Shown: in pieces, positions 1 to 7,950 of the stretch | How the letters are laid out: every line of letters begins with the position of its first letter | Position numbering within the stretch: position 1 is the first letter of the stretch | From: JANOAR01 sp031411235 | Lineage (GTDB): Bacteria > Verrucomicrobiota > Verrucomicrobiia > Verrucomicrobiales > Verrucomicrobiaceae | Direction: 5' to 3' | Length of the DNA stretch: 64,000 nucleotides | Assembly: GCA_031411235.1 (NCBI GenBank) | Contig: JANOAR010000151.1 | Location: 1 to 64,000 of the forward strand | Program-made: the position numbers and the translations under genes | The notes under the pieces: model-generated | Database searches by the model: none | What the model was told of the DNA's origin: nothing | Seen by the model: only the letters and a program-made list of their open reading frames with translations

Positions 1-108
1 GAACTCTTCGCCTTCATCGACTCCTACTACAACACCCAACGCCTCCACTCCTCCCTCAACTACCGTTCCCCCAGCCGCTTCGAGGCCGATATCGCCCTCG
101 CTAACTAA
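1..108 (+). pseudogene. IS3-family transposase, 3' end only (cut by window edge)
   Basis: Frame 1 is open from the first base and reads ELFAFIDSYYNTQRLHSSLN, then YRSPSRFE and a TAA stop at 106-108. The block YYNxxRxHSSL followed by a short SPxxFE tail is the C-terminus of the DDE integrase domain in IS3-family OrfB transposases. Only about 35 codons lie in the window, so whether the full element is intact cannot be judged. The presumed element end follows directly after the stop, and a decayed copy of the same end lies about 100 bp downstream. Confidence 0.85.
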
Positions 109-181
109 TTCACTTTTGGTCCAAATATCCGTGGCATTTCATTGCGTCGCCCAAGCCTCGCCTATCAATTATTGAACCCAA

Positions 182-228
182 GACGCTTCGAGACCAACTT
201 CGCCCTCGCAAATTCAATCACTTTTAGT
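182..228 (+). repeat. degenerate second copy of the IS3 transposase end
   Basis: Bases 182-228 resemble 74-120, covering the last codons of the transposase (RFE..FALAN) and the bases after its stop (TCACTTTTAGTCC against TCACTTTTGGTCC). The stop codon is mutated in this copy, so it is a relic. It suggests two insertions, or a tandem duplication, of related elements next to the peroxiredoxin gene. The surrounding stretch 109-310 shows nothing else recognisable apart from the peroxiredoxin leader. Confidence 0.7.
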
Positions 229-310
229 CCGATCATTCCTCAACGCTTGCCTTCTGCTTTCCGCCCTGCATACTCGCCGCCCACCTTTTAACCCAAACCA
301 ATCGCATATT

Positions 311-790
311 ATGGCACTCACAGTCGGATCCAAAGCCCCAGATTTCACCCTCAAGTCGAAGAATGCAGACGGACTCAAGGACGTTGCACTCAGCGCCAAT
401 TTGGGCAGCAAGAATACGGTATTGCTGTTTTTTCCACTCGCCTTTACTGGCGTTTGCACGCAGGAACTTTGCGACATTACGGCTGGCTTGGGCCAGTTCA
501 GCAGCCTGAATGCTGAAGTCATCGGTATCAGTGTGGATAGCCCCTTCGCTCAGGAGGCTTGGGCGCAGAAAGAGAAGATCAGCATCACCTTGGTCAGTGA
601 TTTGAATAAAACGACCACAGCGGCTTATGACGTTGTCTTCCCAATGCTCGCAGGTGTCGGTGATACCTCGGCGCGTGCCGCCTTCGTCATCGACAAAGCT
701 GGTGTCATCCAATACGCCGAGCAGACCGCCACACCGAAAGATCTGCCCAACTTCGATGCAGTGAAAGCAGTGCTAGCGAAGCTGGTTTAA
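311..790 (+). CDS. peroxiredoxin (AhpC/TSA family, thiol peroxidase)
   Basis: A 159-residue cytoplasmic peroxiredoxin of usual length that reduces peroxides through a cysteine. The peroxidatic motif PLAFTGVC has Cys49, with the expected upstream Pro and Thr, and a second Cys54 lies close by. The N-terminus has the typical VGSKAPDFTL block and the middle has GISVDSPFAQEAWA. It resembles the AhpE or 'redoxin domain' subgroup, reduced by thioredoxin or mycoredoxin, rather than the larger AhpC. The start ATG at 311 gives the normal N-terminus; no strong Shine-Dalgarno is visible, as for many genes here. It is followed by a good intrinsic terminator and is probably monocistronic. Confidence 0.93.
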   Translation: MALTVGSKAPDFTLKSKNADGLKDVALSANLGSKNTVLLFFPLAFTGVCTQELCDITAGLGQFSSLNAEVIGISVDSPFAQEAWAQKEKISITLVSDLNKTTTAAYDVVFPMLAGVGDTSARAAFVIDKAGVIQYAEQTATPKDLPNFDAVKAVLAKLV

Positions 791-812
791 TTCGGCTTGG
801 CTTTGAGCAACT

Positions 813-846
813 CCCGTCTCTGCTAGTCGCAGGGGCGGGTTTTTTT
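813..846 (+). terminator. Rho-independent terminator of the peroxiredoxin gene
   Basis: Stem arms 813-823 (CCCGTCTCTGC) and 829-839 (GCAGGGGCGGG) pair over 11 positions allowing G-U pairs, with a 5-nt loop and a T-run at 840-846. There is no T-run in the opposite direction, so it serves the + strand gene only. Confidence 0.85.
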
Positions 847-848
847 GT

Positions 849-1316
849 TTATCGAGGCAAGCCAAAGGTGGTGACTACTCCGCCTATGAACTCGACCATC
901 TTGGCGTCAAAGGGCACGTAGTCCACTTGCGGGCCAGCGCGATAGTAGAAGTCGTCGAAGTAATCGCAGGCATAGCGATTGTGGCCGTGGCGCGAGTCGT
1001 GGATGCCATTGTAGTTCATGCTCATGCCGAAGCCTTGGTCGTGGCGATAAACGGGATCGTAGCCCGTGTAGCTCCAGCGTTCATAGGATGTGCCAATGCG
1101 CTTGCCTTCCATGATGCGGCTGGGGCGGCCCCAGGCGAGGAACACGGCCTCCCTGCTCATGCCTACGGCTACTTTGCCCGCGAGTACGCTGGCCTTGTGG
1201 CTTTCGCTGAGTTTCGCCAGTAGCGCTGGATTGCGCTCCAGTCGCCGTTGCAAAGGCGAAGCGCAACTGGTGAGGGCTAGCATCAGAGCACAGGCGAGTA
1301 AGTTGAAGGTTTTCAT
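849..1316 (-). CDS. putative lipoprotein with a BamE/SmpA-like motif
   Basis: Starting at MKTFNLLACALM (1316) the protein is 155 residues with a lipoprotein signal ending in the lipobox LTSC. The sequence GMSREAVFLAWGRPSRI resembles the SmpA/OmlA (BamE) pattern 'GMs..eV...lG.P', which occurs in small outer-membrane lipoproteins. The C-terminal half is rich in Tyr, Asp and His. A longer frame runs upstream to 1553 but has no signal and low-complexity codons, so the later ATG is preferred. It is last in the exporter operon (gap of 73 bp after the HlyD gene), which may mean only co-transcription. Function otherwise unknown. Confidence 0.72.
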   Translation of the reverse strand: MKTFNLLACALMLALTSCASPLQRRLERNPALLAKLSESHKASVLAGKVAVGMSREAVFLAWGRPSRIMEGKRIGTSYERWSYTGYDPVYRHDQGFGMSMNYNGIHDSRHGHNRYACDYFDDFYYRAGPQVDYVPFDAKMVEFIGGVVTTFGLPR

Positions 1317-1389
1317 CGTGTCGCAGGGTAGGGGACATGCGGGAAAATGGCCATCAAAATCCAGGCTCTTCGGTAGGCGCTTAGTTGCT

Positions 1390-2334
1390 TCATTCGTCGT
1401 CGATATAGACATCGACTTGCTGGCCGACGTAAAGGGAAGTTCCTTGGGGGCGTTCGAGGCTGTAAATAACTTGCAGGACGCGGGTATCGACGCGCTCGGT
1501 GCTCGCTCCGGTGAGTGAGGTCTTGGGGATGACGAAGGGCTCGATGCGGACAAATTTTAGAGGGATGGCGGTCTTGGCATCGCCTTTGACAAAGGCTTTG
1601 CCTGGCTTGCCGATGCGCACGCGCACGGCGCTTTGTTCATCCACATCGGCGCGGACTTGTAGGGATTTGAGGTTGCCTAGAACGAGGGGTGGAGCCTTGG
1701 GCTGGGTGCTGGCATACTCGCCTGCGCGAATGTTGACCTGGAGGATGCTGGCGTTTTGCGGCGAACGTACGGTGAGGCGTCCGAGGAGGAGTTCGGTACT
1801 TTGTACTTGGGCTTCGGCGGCTTGCACTTGGGCCTCGGAGGCGAGGACTTCGGCCTTGGCGACGAAGACGTCGTTGCTGCGGTTGCGCACATCGTCTTGG
1901 CTAATGGCGCGCTGGTCAGTGACGGCTTGCAGACGCGTGAGCATGTCCTGGGTTTTGGCCAGAGTGGCTTGTTTTACTTCGCGTGTGGCCTTGTTAACGA
2001 GAAGGCTGGCGCGGCCAATGAGGAGCTGTGCCTGCAATTCTCGATCATCAAGTTTAAACAAGGGATCACCCTCCTTCACCTCGGCTGAGACTTTGACAAA
2101 AACTTCGGTGACGATGCCGGGCTGGGGGACACCGATTTCGACGTTTTCACTCATGGCTTCCAGGATACCTGTGGCAGCGATGGTGCTGGCGTAGGGCTTC
2201 TCTGGCGGCGCGGTAGGGGGAGGTGGCATGGTGCGCTGCTCGGCCTGCACGCTGCGTATGAGCAGGGTGATGGAGACGACTCCAGCGATGGCGAGGAGGA
2301 AGGTGAGGTAGCGGATGAGTTTGGAGAAGAACAT
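1390..2334 (-). CDS. HlyD/DevB-like membrane fusion protein
   Basis: A 314-residue periplasmic adaptor of an ABC exporter. Residues 8-28 form an N-terminal membrane anchor. A split biotinyl-lipoyl domain follows (GVPQPGIVTEVFVKVSAEVK, about 70-90), then a coiled-coil hairpin rich in Ala, Gln and Glu (about 105-195), then the returning lipoyl strand and a beta-barrel domain (RVRIGKPGKAFVKG). It lies downstream of the permease and ATPase genes on the same strand. It should bridge the inner-membrane permease to an outer-membrane channel, but no TolC-like gene is nearby. Closest in organisation to DevBCA or MacA; substrate unknown. Confidence 0.85.
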   Translation of the reverse strand: MFFSKLIRYLTFLLAIAGVVSITLLIRSVQAEQRTMPPPPTAPPEKPYASTIAATGILEAMSENVEIGVPQPGIVTEVFVKVSAEVKEGDPLFKLDDRELQAQLLIGRASLLVNKATREVKQATLAKTQDMLTRLQAVTDQRAISQDDVRNRSNDVFVAKAEVLASEAQVQAAEAQVQSTELLLGRLTVRSPQNASILQVNIRAGEYASTQPKAPPLVLGNLKSLQVRADVDEQSAVRVRIGKPGKAFVKGDAKTAIPLKFVRIEPFVIPKTSLTGASTERVDTRVLQVIYSLERPQGTSLYVGQQVDVYIDDE

Positions 2335-2382
2335 AGGCTAGGGAAGGGATAAGGAGCAAGGAACAAGGGTGGAAGGGGCTGA

Positions 2383-3144
2383 TTAGCAGGGGCTTGGAAG
2401 TTCTTTCTTCTGCTCGGTTACTTCCACAATAACGCCATCATCCATCCGTGCGATGCGGTCGGCGTGGCTGAAGATGCGGTTATCGTGGGTGACGACGATA
2501 ACGGCGCGTCCAGGTACTAGGGCGACGGTTTCAAACATGTCCATGACGAGGGTGCCGTTCTTGGCATCGAGCGAGGCAGTGGGCTCGTCGCAAATGATCA
2601 GGCGTGGTTCATGGACGAGTGATCTGGCAATGGCAACGCGCTGTTGCTGGCCGCCTGAGAGCTGCGCGGGACGGGCTCGCCAGCGGTCGCCGAGGCCGAC
2701 GCGGTCGAGTTGTTCTTTGGCTTTTTTCTCGGCTTTGCTGTTGCTCATGCCTTGGATGAGCAGGGGGACGCTGACGTTTTCGGCAAGGTTGAGCGTGGGG
2801 ATGAGATTAAACTGCTGGAAGATGAAGCCGATGTTCATCGCGCGGAATTTAGTAATGGCGGAGCGCTTCATTTTATCGAGTCGCTGGCCGAAGACTTCGA
2901 TCTCGCCGCTATCGAAATTCAGAGTGCCTGCGATGATGCTGAGTAGGGTGGTTTTACCACAACCGGAGGGGCCGACGAGCATGAGGATTTCCCCAGCGCG
3001 TGCTTCGAGGTCTATGCCCTTGAGCACGGTGATGCTGGAGCCGCTGCCTTCGCCGAAGGACTTGATGACGGCACTCGCTCGCACGGCGATGGGATGAGGA
3101 GATGGATGGATGGGATTAGCCACGGAAGACCATTGCGGGTTCAA
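2383..3144 (-). CDS. ABC transporter ATP-binding protein (DevA/MacB/LolD-like)
   Basis: A 253-residue ATPase with Walker A (GPSGCGKTT), Q-loop (FIFQQFNLIPTLN), signature (LSGGQQQR) and Walker B plus catalytic Glu (LIICDEPTAS), as in the LolD/MacB/DevA class that powers FtsX-type permeases. The frame opens at a TTG (3144) inside the permease gene. An in-frame GTG at 3123 overlaps the permease stop (GTGGCTAA) and is an equally credible start that would give translational coupling. The overlap with the permease and the closeness of the HlyD gene define one operon. Confidence 0.9.
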   Translation of the reverse strand: MNPQWSSVANPIHPSPHPIAVRASAVIKSFGEGSGSSITVLKGIDLEARAGEILMLVGPSGCGKTTLLSIIAGTLNFDSGEIEVFGQRLDKMKRSAITKFRAMNIGFIFQQFNLIPTLNLAENVSVPLLIQGMSNSKAEKKAKEQLDRVGLGDRWRARPAQLSGGQQQRVAIARSLVHEPRLIICDEPTASLDAKNGTLVMDMFETVALVPGRAVIVVTHDNRIFSHADRIARMDDGVIVEVTEQKKELPSPC

Positions 3145-4294
3145 ATTTACTGAGCCGCCAGATGCCGAGCAGGGCGGCTAGAAGGCAGATCATGAGGATC
3201 ACAGCGAAGGCTCCGACGGGGATTTGCCACGGCATACAGAAGGGTGGTTCGTCGTTTTTGATCGCGCCGTAACCAAAACCAAAGGTGCCGAGCAAGCCGA
3301 TGCCGAAGCCGACGGCTCCGACGGTGAGGGCTTGCACTACGAGCATGGAGCAGAGTGTGCCATTCGAGGCTCCCATAGCCTTCAGGGCACCGAGGTGCCT
3401 GATGTTTTCCAGGACGAAGGCGTAGAAGGTCTGGCAGGCGATAGCCATGCCGACGATGAAGCCGACGAGCACGGTGGTACCGAAGGAAATGGGGATGCCT
3501 GTGTTGCGCACGTACCACCAGATGGTCGAGGTATTGAACTCGGCGTGGGCAGGTTCCTTCAAGGTGAATTCTTCATTCACAAAGGCTTTTAGGCCTGTGG
3601 CACGCTCGATTTCATTCGCTGTCTCGACGATGCTGCGACCCGGCAAGGGGGCTGCGATGACGGCGGATAACATCTTCCTCTGTGGCGGTGCATAGGTCAG
3701 TGCGCGGTCGTAGGTGGTCCAGACGTAGGGGCCGCCGGTGAAGGATTTCATCGCTTTGCAGATGCCAACGACGCGGGCTTCAATGTCATTGATTTCAAAG
3801 ACATCGCCTACCTTGACGTTGGCTTTGGGGTCTTTGGGATTCTTTGAAAGTCGCTTGGTTGCGAGTTCATCAATGATGACGGTATTCGGCAGTCGCAGGT
3901 CTTCGAGGCGACCCGTCACCATGCGCACGGGGGCACCCGCTAGCGTGGTGGAGTCGATGCCGACGAGTTGGATGATTTTGAAGCTGCCGTCTGGCTGGCG
4001 CACGCGCTGGATGCCGGAGTAGAGGGGCATGGCCCAGCCAACGCCTGAGACGGAGCGCACCAGGCCGACATCGGTATCGCGCATGGGGTTGGTCTCATTG
4101 ACCTGCTGCACTTTGTTTTCCACCACCCAGATCGGTGCGGGTACATTGCGCAACGTGGCGGTCGTCCAGAGCATCAGTCCGCAAAAAACGGAACTCTGCT
4201 GGGCGATGAGAAAGGTGGCAAAAAAGATGCCCATGACGAGCATGAGATACTTCGCCGTGTCACCAAATAACATTCGCAGAGCAAGTCGGAGCAT
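3116..4294 (-). CDS. ABC transporter permease, FtsX domain (DevC-like)
   Basis: A 392-residue inner-membrane protein. It has one N-terminal transmembrane segment (about 12-35), a large periplasmic MacB-like domain (about 40-270), then an FtsX domain with three C-terminal segments. The segment FVLENIRHLGALKAMGASNG is the cytoplasmic coupling helix typical of FtsX permeases. Single-unit topology with one copy of the FtsX domain and a partner HlyD protein matches DevC. First gene of a four-gene minus-strand operon. The 166-bp gap to the divergent gene at 4461 should hold its promoter. Confidence 0.88.
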   Translation of the reverse strand: MLRLALRMLFGDTAKYLMLVMGIFFATFLIAQQSSVFCGLMLWTTATLRNVPAPIWVVENKVQQVNETNPMRDTDVGLVRSVSGVGWAMPLYSGIQRVRQPDGSFKIIQLVGIDSTTLAGAPVRMVTGRLEDLRLPNTVIIDELATKRLSKNPKDPKANVKVGDVFEINDIEARVVGICKAMKSFTGGPYVWTTYDRALTYAPPQRKMLSAVIAAPLPGRSIVETANEIERATGLKAFVNEEFTLKEPAHAEFNTSTIWWYVRNTGIPISFGTTVLVGFIVGMAIACQTFYAFVLENIRHLGALKAMGASNGTLCSMLVVQALTVGAVGFGIGLLGTFGFGYGAIKNDEPPFCMPWQIPVGAFAVILMICLLAALLGIWRLSKFEPAMVFRG

Positions 4295-4460
4295 GGGGGC
4301 GTGGGAGTAATGGCAACGTATGCGGATGGCAAGTGGATGCAGGGCGATTCATTCCGTGTGGCGAAAGGGGGGCTCGTCTGTCTGCTGGTTCACAGTTTTT
4401 GAGCTAATGAGTCTATTTTTCGAGACTATTAAACTGGGCGCGGTGTTGAAGCCCCCCACT

Positions 4461-5723
4461 ATGAAACCACGATCCGCTCTTTTCCTCATTTCCCTCCTTG
4501 GTGTCGCGTGCCTGCACGCTGTCTTTGCCGAGCCACCCGTTGATTTTGAAAAAGCCCGCCAGCTTTTTGAGAGGCAGAAAAATGGTGTTCAACTCAGTGC
4601 TGATGAGCGTGCTTTAATTGAACGCGCCAAGGCGGCGCACGAGGAGCAAATGAAGCAACGCCCTAGCGGCAAGGAAAGCCAGCCCACAGCAAGTGCGGAG
4701 GGGATCGACTGGCAGAAGGCGCAGGATCTTTTCCGCCGCGAGCAGGGCGGTGAAAAACTGGGCACAGAGGATCAAAAATACCTCGACCACGCCAAGGAGG
4801 TGCGGCGTCGCAATGGCGGCGGCGGTAGTGGTGGCACGGCGAACCAACGCAAGGCCCCAGCATCGCTCGTGCCGCTCTGCGACATGACGGCTACGGATCG
4901 CTACGAGGGTGAGGACGGAGGTTTGTATGGCAGGGGCAGCAATGAACCACCTGAAGCGCTGCAAAAAACAGCGGCTTCGGTGTTGTCTAAGGTGCAACCC
5001 GTCGATGCTGCGGGCAAGCCCTCGGCGAGTGGCAAGGTTGTGCTTATCTCCATCAGCATGTCGAATGCCACGCAAGAGTTTTCCTACTTCAAGCGCATCG
5101 CTGATGAGGATGCTCGGAAATCAAAGCTGCTGACGATTGTGGATTGTGCGCAAGGTGGGCAGACGATGGCGGCCTGGGCACCCGCAGAGGCTCGCCCGTG
5201 GCAGGAGGCGATGCGGCGCATTGAGGCTGCTGGAGTGACGCCTGAGCAGGTGCAGGTGGCTTGGATCAAGCTGGCGAATGCAGGCCCCTCGGGTTCGAAA
5301 GTGGAACATCTCGCCAAGCTCGAAGCCGACACCAGCGCGGTGTTACAGAACGCAAAAAAGCGTTTTCCCAATCTGCGCCTCGCTTATTTGGGCAGTCGTA
5401 TTTGGGGTGGAAACGCGACCACGGCGCTGAATCCTGAACCGTATGCGTATGAAGGTGCATTCGCGGTGCGGCATCTGATTCAACAGCAGATGAGTGGTGA
5501 TGAATCGCTCGTGCTGAGCAAGGTGCCACTGCTGCTCTGGGGGCCTTATATTTGGGCCGAAGGGGAGAAGGGCCGCAAGCTGGATACTCTTGCGTATGGC
5601 AAAGACGACTTCGGCGGAGACGGTGTGCATCCCAGCGACAGTGGCCGCGAAAAGGTGGCGAAGCAGTTGCTGGAATTTTTCGCCACGAATACTCTCGCCA
5701 AGGGCTGGTTTTCTAAACCTTGA
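4461..5723 (+). CDS. secreted SGNH-hydrolase-like protein with duplicated N-terminal module
   Basis: From the ATG at 4461 the protein has 420 residues and a signal peptide ending near AVFAEP. Two related 32-residue modules follow, residues 27-58 (VDFEKARQLFERQKNG...) and 82-113 (IDWQKAQDLFRREQGG...), each shaped as helix, Gly turn, helix. The C-terminal part resembles uncharacterised planctomycete/verrucomicrobial SGNH-fold proteins: block ISISMSNATQEF, a VDCAQGG segment, and DGVHPSDSGREK near the end, which could supply the Asp/His of an SGNH esterase. A classic GDSL nucleophile block is not obvious, so the activity is an inference. An upstream extension to 4320 lacks a signal and was rejected. 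Confidence 0.65.
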   Translation: MKPRSALFLISLLGVACLHAVFAEPPVDFEKARQLFERQKNGVQLSADERALIERAKAAHEEQMKQRPSGKESQPTASAEGIDWQKAQDLFRREQGGEKLGTEDQKYLDHAKEVRRRNGGGGSGGTANQRKAPASLVPLCDMTATDRYEGEDGGLYGRGSNEPPEALQKTAASVLSKVQPVDAAGKPSASGKVVLISISMSNATQEFSYFKRIADEDARKSKLLTIVDCAQGGQTMAAWAPAEARPWQEAMRRIEAAGVTPEQVQVAWIKLANAGPSGSKVEHLAKLEADTSAVLQNAKKRFPNLRLAYLGSRIWGGNATTALNPEPYAYEGAFAVRHLIQQQMSGDESLVLSKVPLLLWGPYIWAEGEKGRKLDTLAYGKDDFGGDGVHPSDSGREKVAKQLLEFFATNTLAKGWFSKP

Positions 5724-5755
5724 CCATGCAGTGAGAGATTCTCACGGTGTGCTGT

Positions 5756-6664
5756 TTACAACCCTGGCGGGCGCTCGCTGAGGGAGCGTGCTTTCTTTTG
5801 CGTGGCTTCTTTGGAGTTGGGATCCATGAGCTGGCCGCCCTGGGCGACGACGCCGTTGGTGGGGGTGCGAAAGAGTTGGGGGCGGCTGTTGTCGAGTTCT
5901 TTAAAGATGGTCTTGGACTTCATGTGGCCATCGGGCTCGATGATGGCATAGACGTAAATTTTGGGTCCTGCGAGAAAGAGGGCGTGCAGGAAGTTGCTGC
6001 CATCGAGGGTTAGTTGCGGATCGCGGGCGAGCGAGATGGGCGCGATCTGGTAGGTGGCCAGATTCTCATGGGTTTTCACATCTCTCATGCGCATGTAGAG
6101 GTAGCTGTGCTCATTGTCGCGGACGACGAGGGGTTCATAGGCGCGGGTGCGTCCGGCTTCAGGATAACCAGCGGGTACGCCGATGACGAGGGGCTCGCCA
6201 TAGGGCTTTTGGTCGTTGACGACGAAACGAACGCGATTGGATTCAAAGAACTCAGCCGTGGGGGGATGGTAGGCGCTGGCTTTGATGGAGTAGGTGCCGA
6301 GTTGATTGGCTGGGTAGGCATCGATGATGTGAATTTTGCGCGTGATGGCCTCACCTGCTTTGAAGATGGGAGCGTCTTTGGCGGGTAGCGTGAGCGGGGG
6401 AAATTCGCGGCCCGTGGAGTCTGTGATGTCAAAGGTGAGCCAATTTCTACTGCCCGCAGAGGCTCCGAGGATGACGTCGGCTCCCGAGCGATTGGTGACG
6501 GTGACGGTGGCGAGCATAGACTCCTGGTCGATGTAGTTCACCTTGTCCATTTGCAGAGCGACGAGGAACTGTGCCCGAAGGCCATGGGGAAGCAGGCAGA
6601 GAGCCAGGAGGGCTAGGCTGGCAAAACGAGTGAAGATGGGGCGTAGCGTGTGGTGAGGTCTCAT
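5756..6664 (-). CDS. secreted protein of unknown function, beta-sandwich-like
   Basis: A 302-residue protein with a signal peptide (about 1-31, ending LRAQ). Residues 32-150 contain the pattern MLATVTVTNRSGADVIL and KAGEAITRKIHIIDAYP, resembling Ig-like or BsuPI-type beta-sandwiches that describe 'norms relative to a baseline', but I do not recognise a family. The C-terminus is polar and charged (TQKKARSLSERPPGL). It converges with the SGNH-like gene, whose stop lies 32 bp away. Likely periplasmic or surface-exposed. Confidence 0.6.
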   Translation of the reverse strand: MRPHHTLRPIFTRFASLALLALCLLPHGLRAQFLVALQMDKVNYIDQESMLATVTVTNRSGADVILGASAGSRNWLTFDITDSTGREFPPLTLPAKDAPIFKAGEAITRKIHIIDAYPANQLGTYSIKASAYHPPTAEFFESNRVRFVVNDQKPYGEPLVIGVPAGYPEAGRTRAYEPLVVRDNEHSYLYMRMRDVKTHENLATYQIAPISLARDPQLTLDGSNFLHALFLAGPKIYVYAIIEPDGHMKSKTIFKELDNSRPQLFRTPTNGVVAQGGQLMDPNSKEATQKKARSLSERPPGL

Positions 6665-6833
6665 GGGCAGCGAATAGACGAGGGAGAGACTAGCGTCACT
6701 CGGACGAAACGAGAAGCTCGAAATAGACCCATTTCACGGCAGCCGCGAGGCGAGAAGGCGGTGGAATTTGGCTGACAAGGTGAGGGGCGATGGTCAGTAT
6801 GTGGCCTAGACTCTTCAATATTTGCTCATCCTT

Positions 6834-7076
6834 ATGTCCGCCAATGCTCTGCTTATCGCTTTTTGTCTCAGTTGGATTTTTCTGTGTGGTCGCATGTGGT
6901 GGACGATGGATCGGAGGAACGTCTGGCAGCGCCATGCCGTGGCAGTGGCGGCGGGCCTAGGCGCTGGGATTTTTTACCTTGTGGGGAGTGTGTTGATCTC
7001 AGCCAATGCGGCGCGTGCTAAGGCCGTGCCAGTCGAGCCGACCAGTGAGTCGATTCACATCCAGACGCGGCCTTGA
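6834..7076 (+). CDS. small two-helix membrane protein, unknown
   Basis: From the ATG at 6834 the frame encodes 80 residues. There are two hydrophobic segments (about 3-22, LLIAFCLSWIFLCGRMWW, and about 39-60, VAVAAGLGAGIFYLVGSVLI) separated by a basic loop, and a polar tail. An upstream in-frame TTG (6822) could add four residues. It lies alone between two minus-strand genes and its stop is 10 bp from the convergent TPR gene. No family recognised. The two clean helices with a basic linker make it more than a chance frame, but it remains tentative. Confidence 0.5.
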   Translation: MSANALLIAFCLSWIFLCGRMWWTMDRRNVWQRHAVAVAAGLGAGIFYLVGSVLISANAARAKAVPVEPTSESIHIQTRP

Positions 7077-7086
7077 ATGAGGGCTG

Positions 7087-7839
7087 CTACTTGCTGGGCT
7101 CGTTTTGAATGCCCATGGTGTCGATGTAGTGGGCTTCCATCAGCGAATCGAGGTAGGAAGCATTGTCGGCTGGTTTGAAGATGACTTGAGCTTTGGCTAG
7201 CCACTCGTTGCCTACTTTTTCGTTCTTCTTTTGCAGCTCGATTACTGCCTTGCTGAAGTAGTAAGCGGGGGTGTCGTCCATGAAGGAAAAGCTATCCTTT
7301 GCGAGCTTCTCGGCAGCTTCAAATTTATCCTGCTTAATCTGGCAGACGACGACCTTGAAGGTGATGAAGTGCCGCACGGCGAGCGGCAGTTTGGGGTAGT
7401 CGGTGAGGACTTTGGTAAAGCCCTTTTCTGCGTCGGCAAAGGAGCCCACGACGAAGTCCACTTCGGAGAGATTGAAGTGTGGCGGCATCAGGGTGGGATC
7501 GAGTTCGCGGGCCTTGCGAAACTGCTCGCGTGCCTTGTCGGCATCGCGCAACTGCGAGCTGAGCAGCATTGAGCCGCGAATATTGAAAACATCGGGACTG
7601 GTGGGGCGGAGTTTTTCGGCTTCATCGAGTTTCGCAAAGGCGTCTGTGTAGCGCTTGCGAGCTTGTAGGACTTGCACTTCCTGGATCAAAGCGGTGAACT
7701 TTGCTTGGTCTTCTGCGGGCTTGCTGGGTGCCGCTTCGGGGGTCTGTGCCGTGCAGGTTAGAGAGCAAAAAAGGGCTAGCAGAGCGATGCCGCCAACGCG
7801 CATGTATAGTTGGACTGAGGGGTGATGGGCCGGGAACAT
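7087..7839 (-). CDS. secreted tetratricopeptide-repeat protein
   Basis: About 250 residues from the ATG at 7839 (an alternative ATG at 7803 also leaves a signal peptide, RVGGIALLALFCSLTCTAQ). The mature protein contains several TPR units (YTDAFAKLDEAEKLRPTSPD, ADKAREQFRKARELDPTLMP, FADAEKGFTKVLTDYPKLP) and should act as a periplasmic interaction scaffold. It is divergent from the lyase gene at 7951, leaving about 110 bp of shared upstream DNA. Specific role unknown. Confidence 0.72.
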   Translation of the reverse strand: MFPAHHPSVQLYMRVGGIALLALFCSLTCTAQTPEAAPSKPAEDQAKFTALIQEVQVLQARKRYTDAFAKLDEAEKLRPTSPDVFNIRGSMLLSSQLRDADKAREQFRKARELDPTLMPPHFNLSEVDFVVGSFADAEKGFTKVLTDYPKLPLAVRHFITFKVVVCQIKQDKFEAAEKLAKDSFSFMDDTPAYYFSKAVIELQKKNEKVGNEWLAKAQVIFKPADNASYLDSLMEAHYIDTMGIQNEPSK

Positions 7840-7950
7840 AGTGGCGATGCTAGACGAACGATAACCAAGAGGCAAGCACGGCGGAAGGCTGCAAAAAAGC
7901 ACGACAAAGGGCTGCTAAGTCGAGCATTGAAAGGCCGTTGTAATCCGTCC

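Noticed and set aside
813..846. bidirectional terminator between the peroxiredoxin and lipoprotein genes
   Set aside because: The T-run exists only in the + direction; the minus-strand side has no T tract.
5731..5745. hairpin GTGAGA-GAT-TCTCAC after the SGNH-like gene
   Set aside because: Short stem and no T-run, so it was not called as a terminator.
6696..6935. 79-codon minus-strand frame overlapping the small membrane protein
   Set aside because: No signal or motif; the + strand frame has two clean hydrophobic segments.
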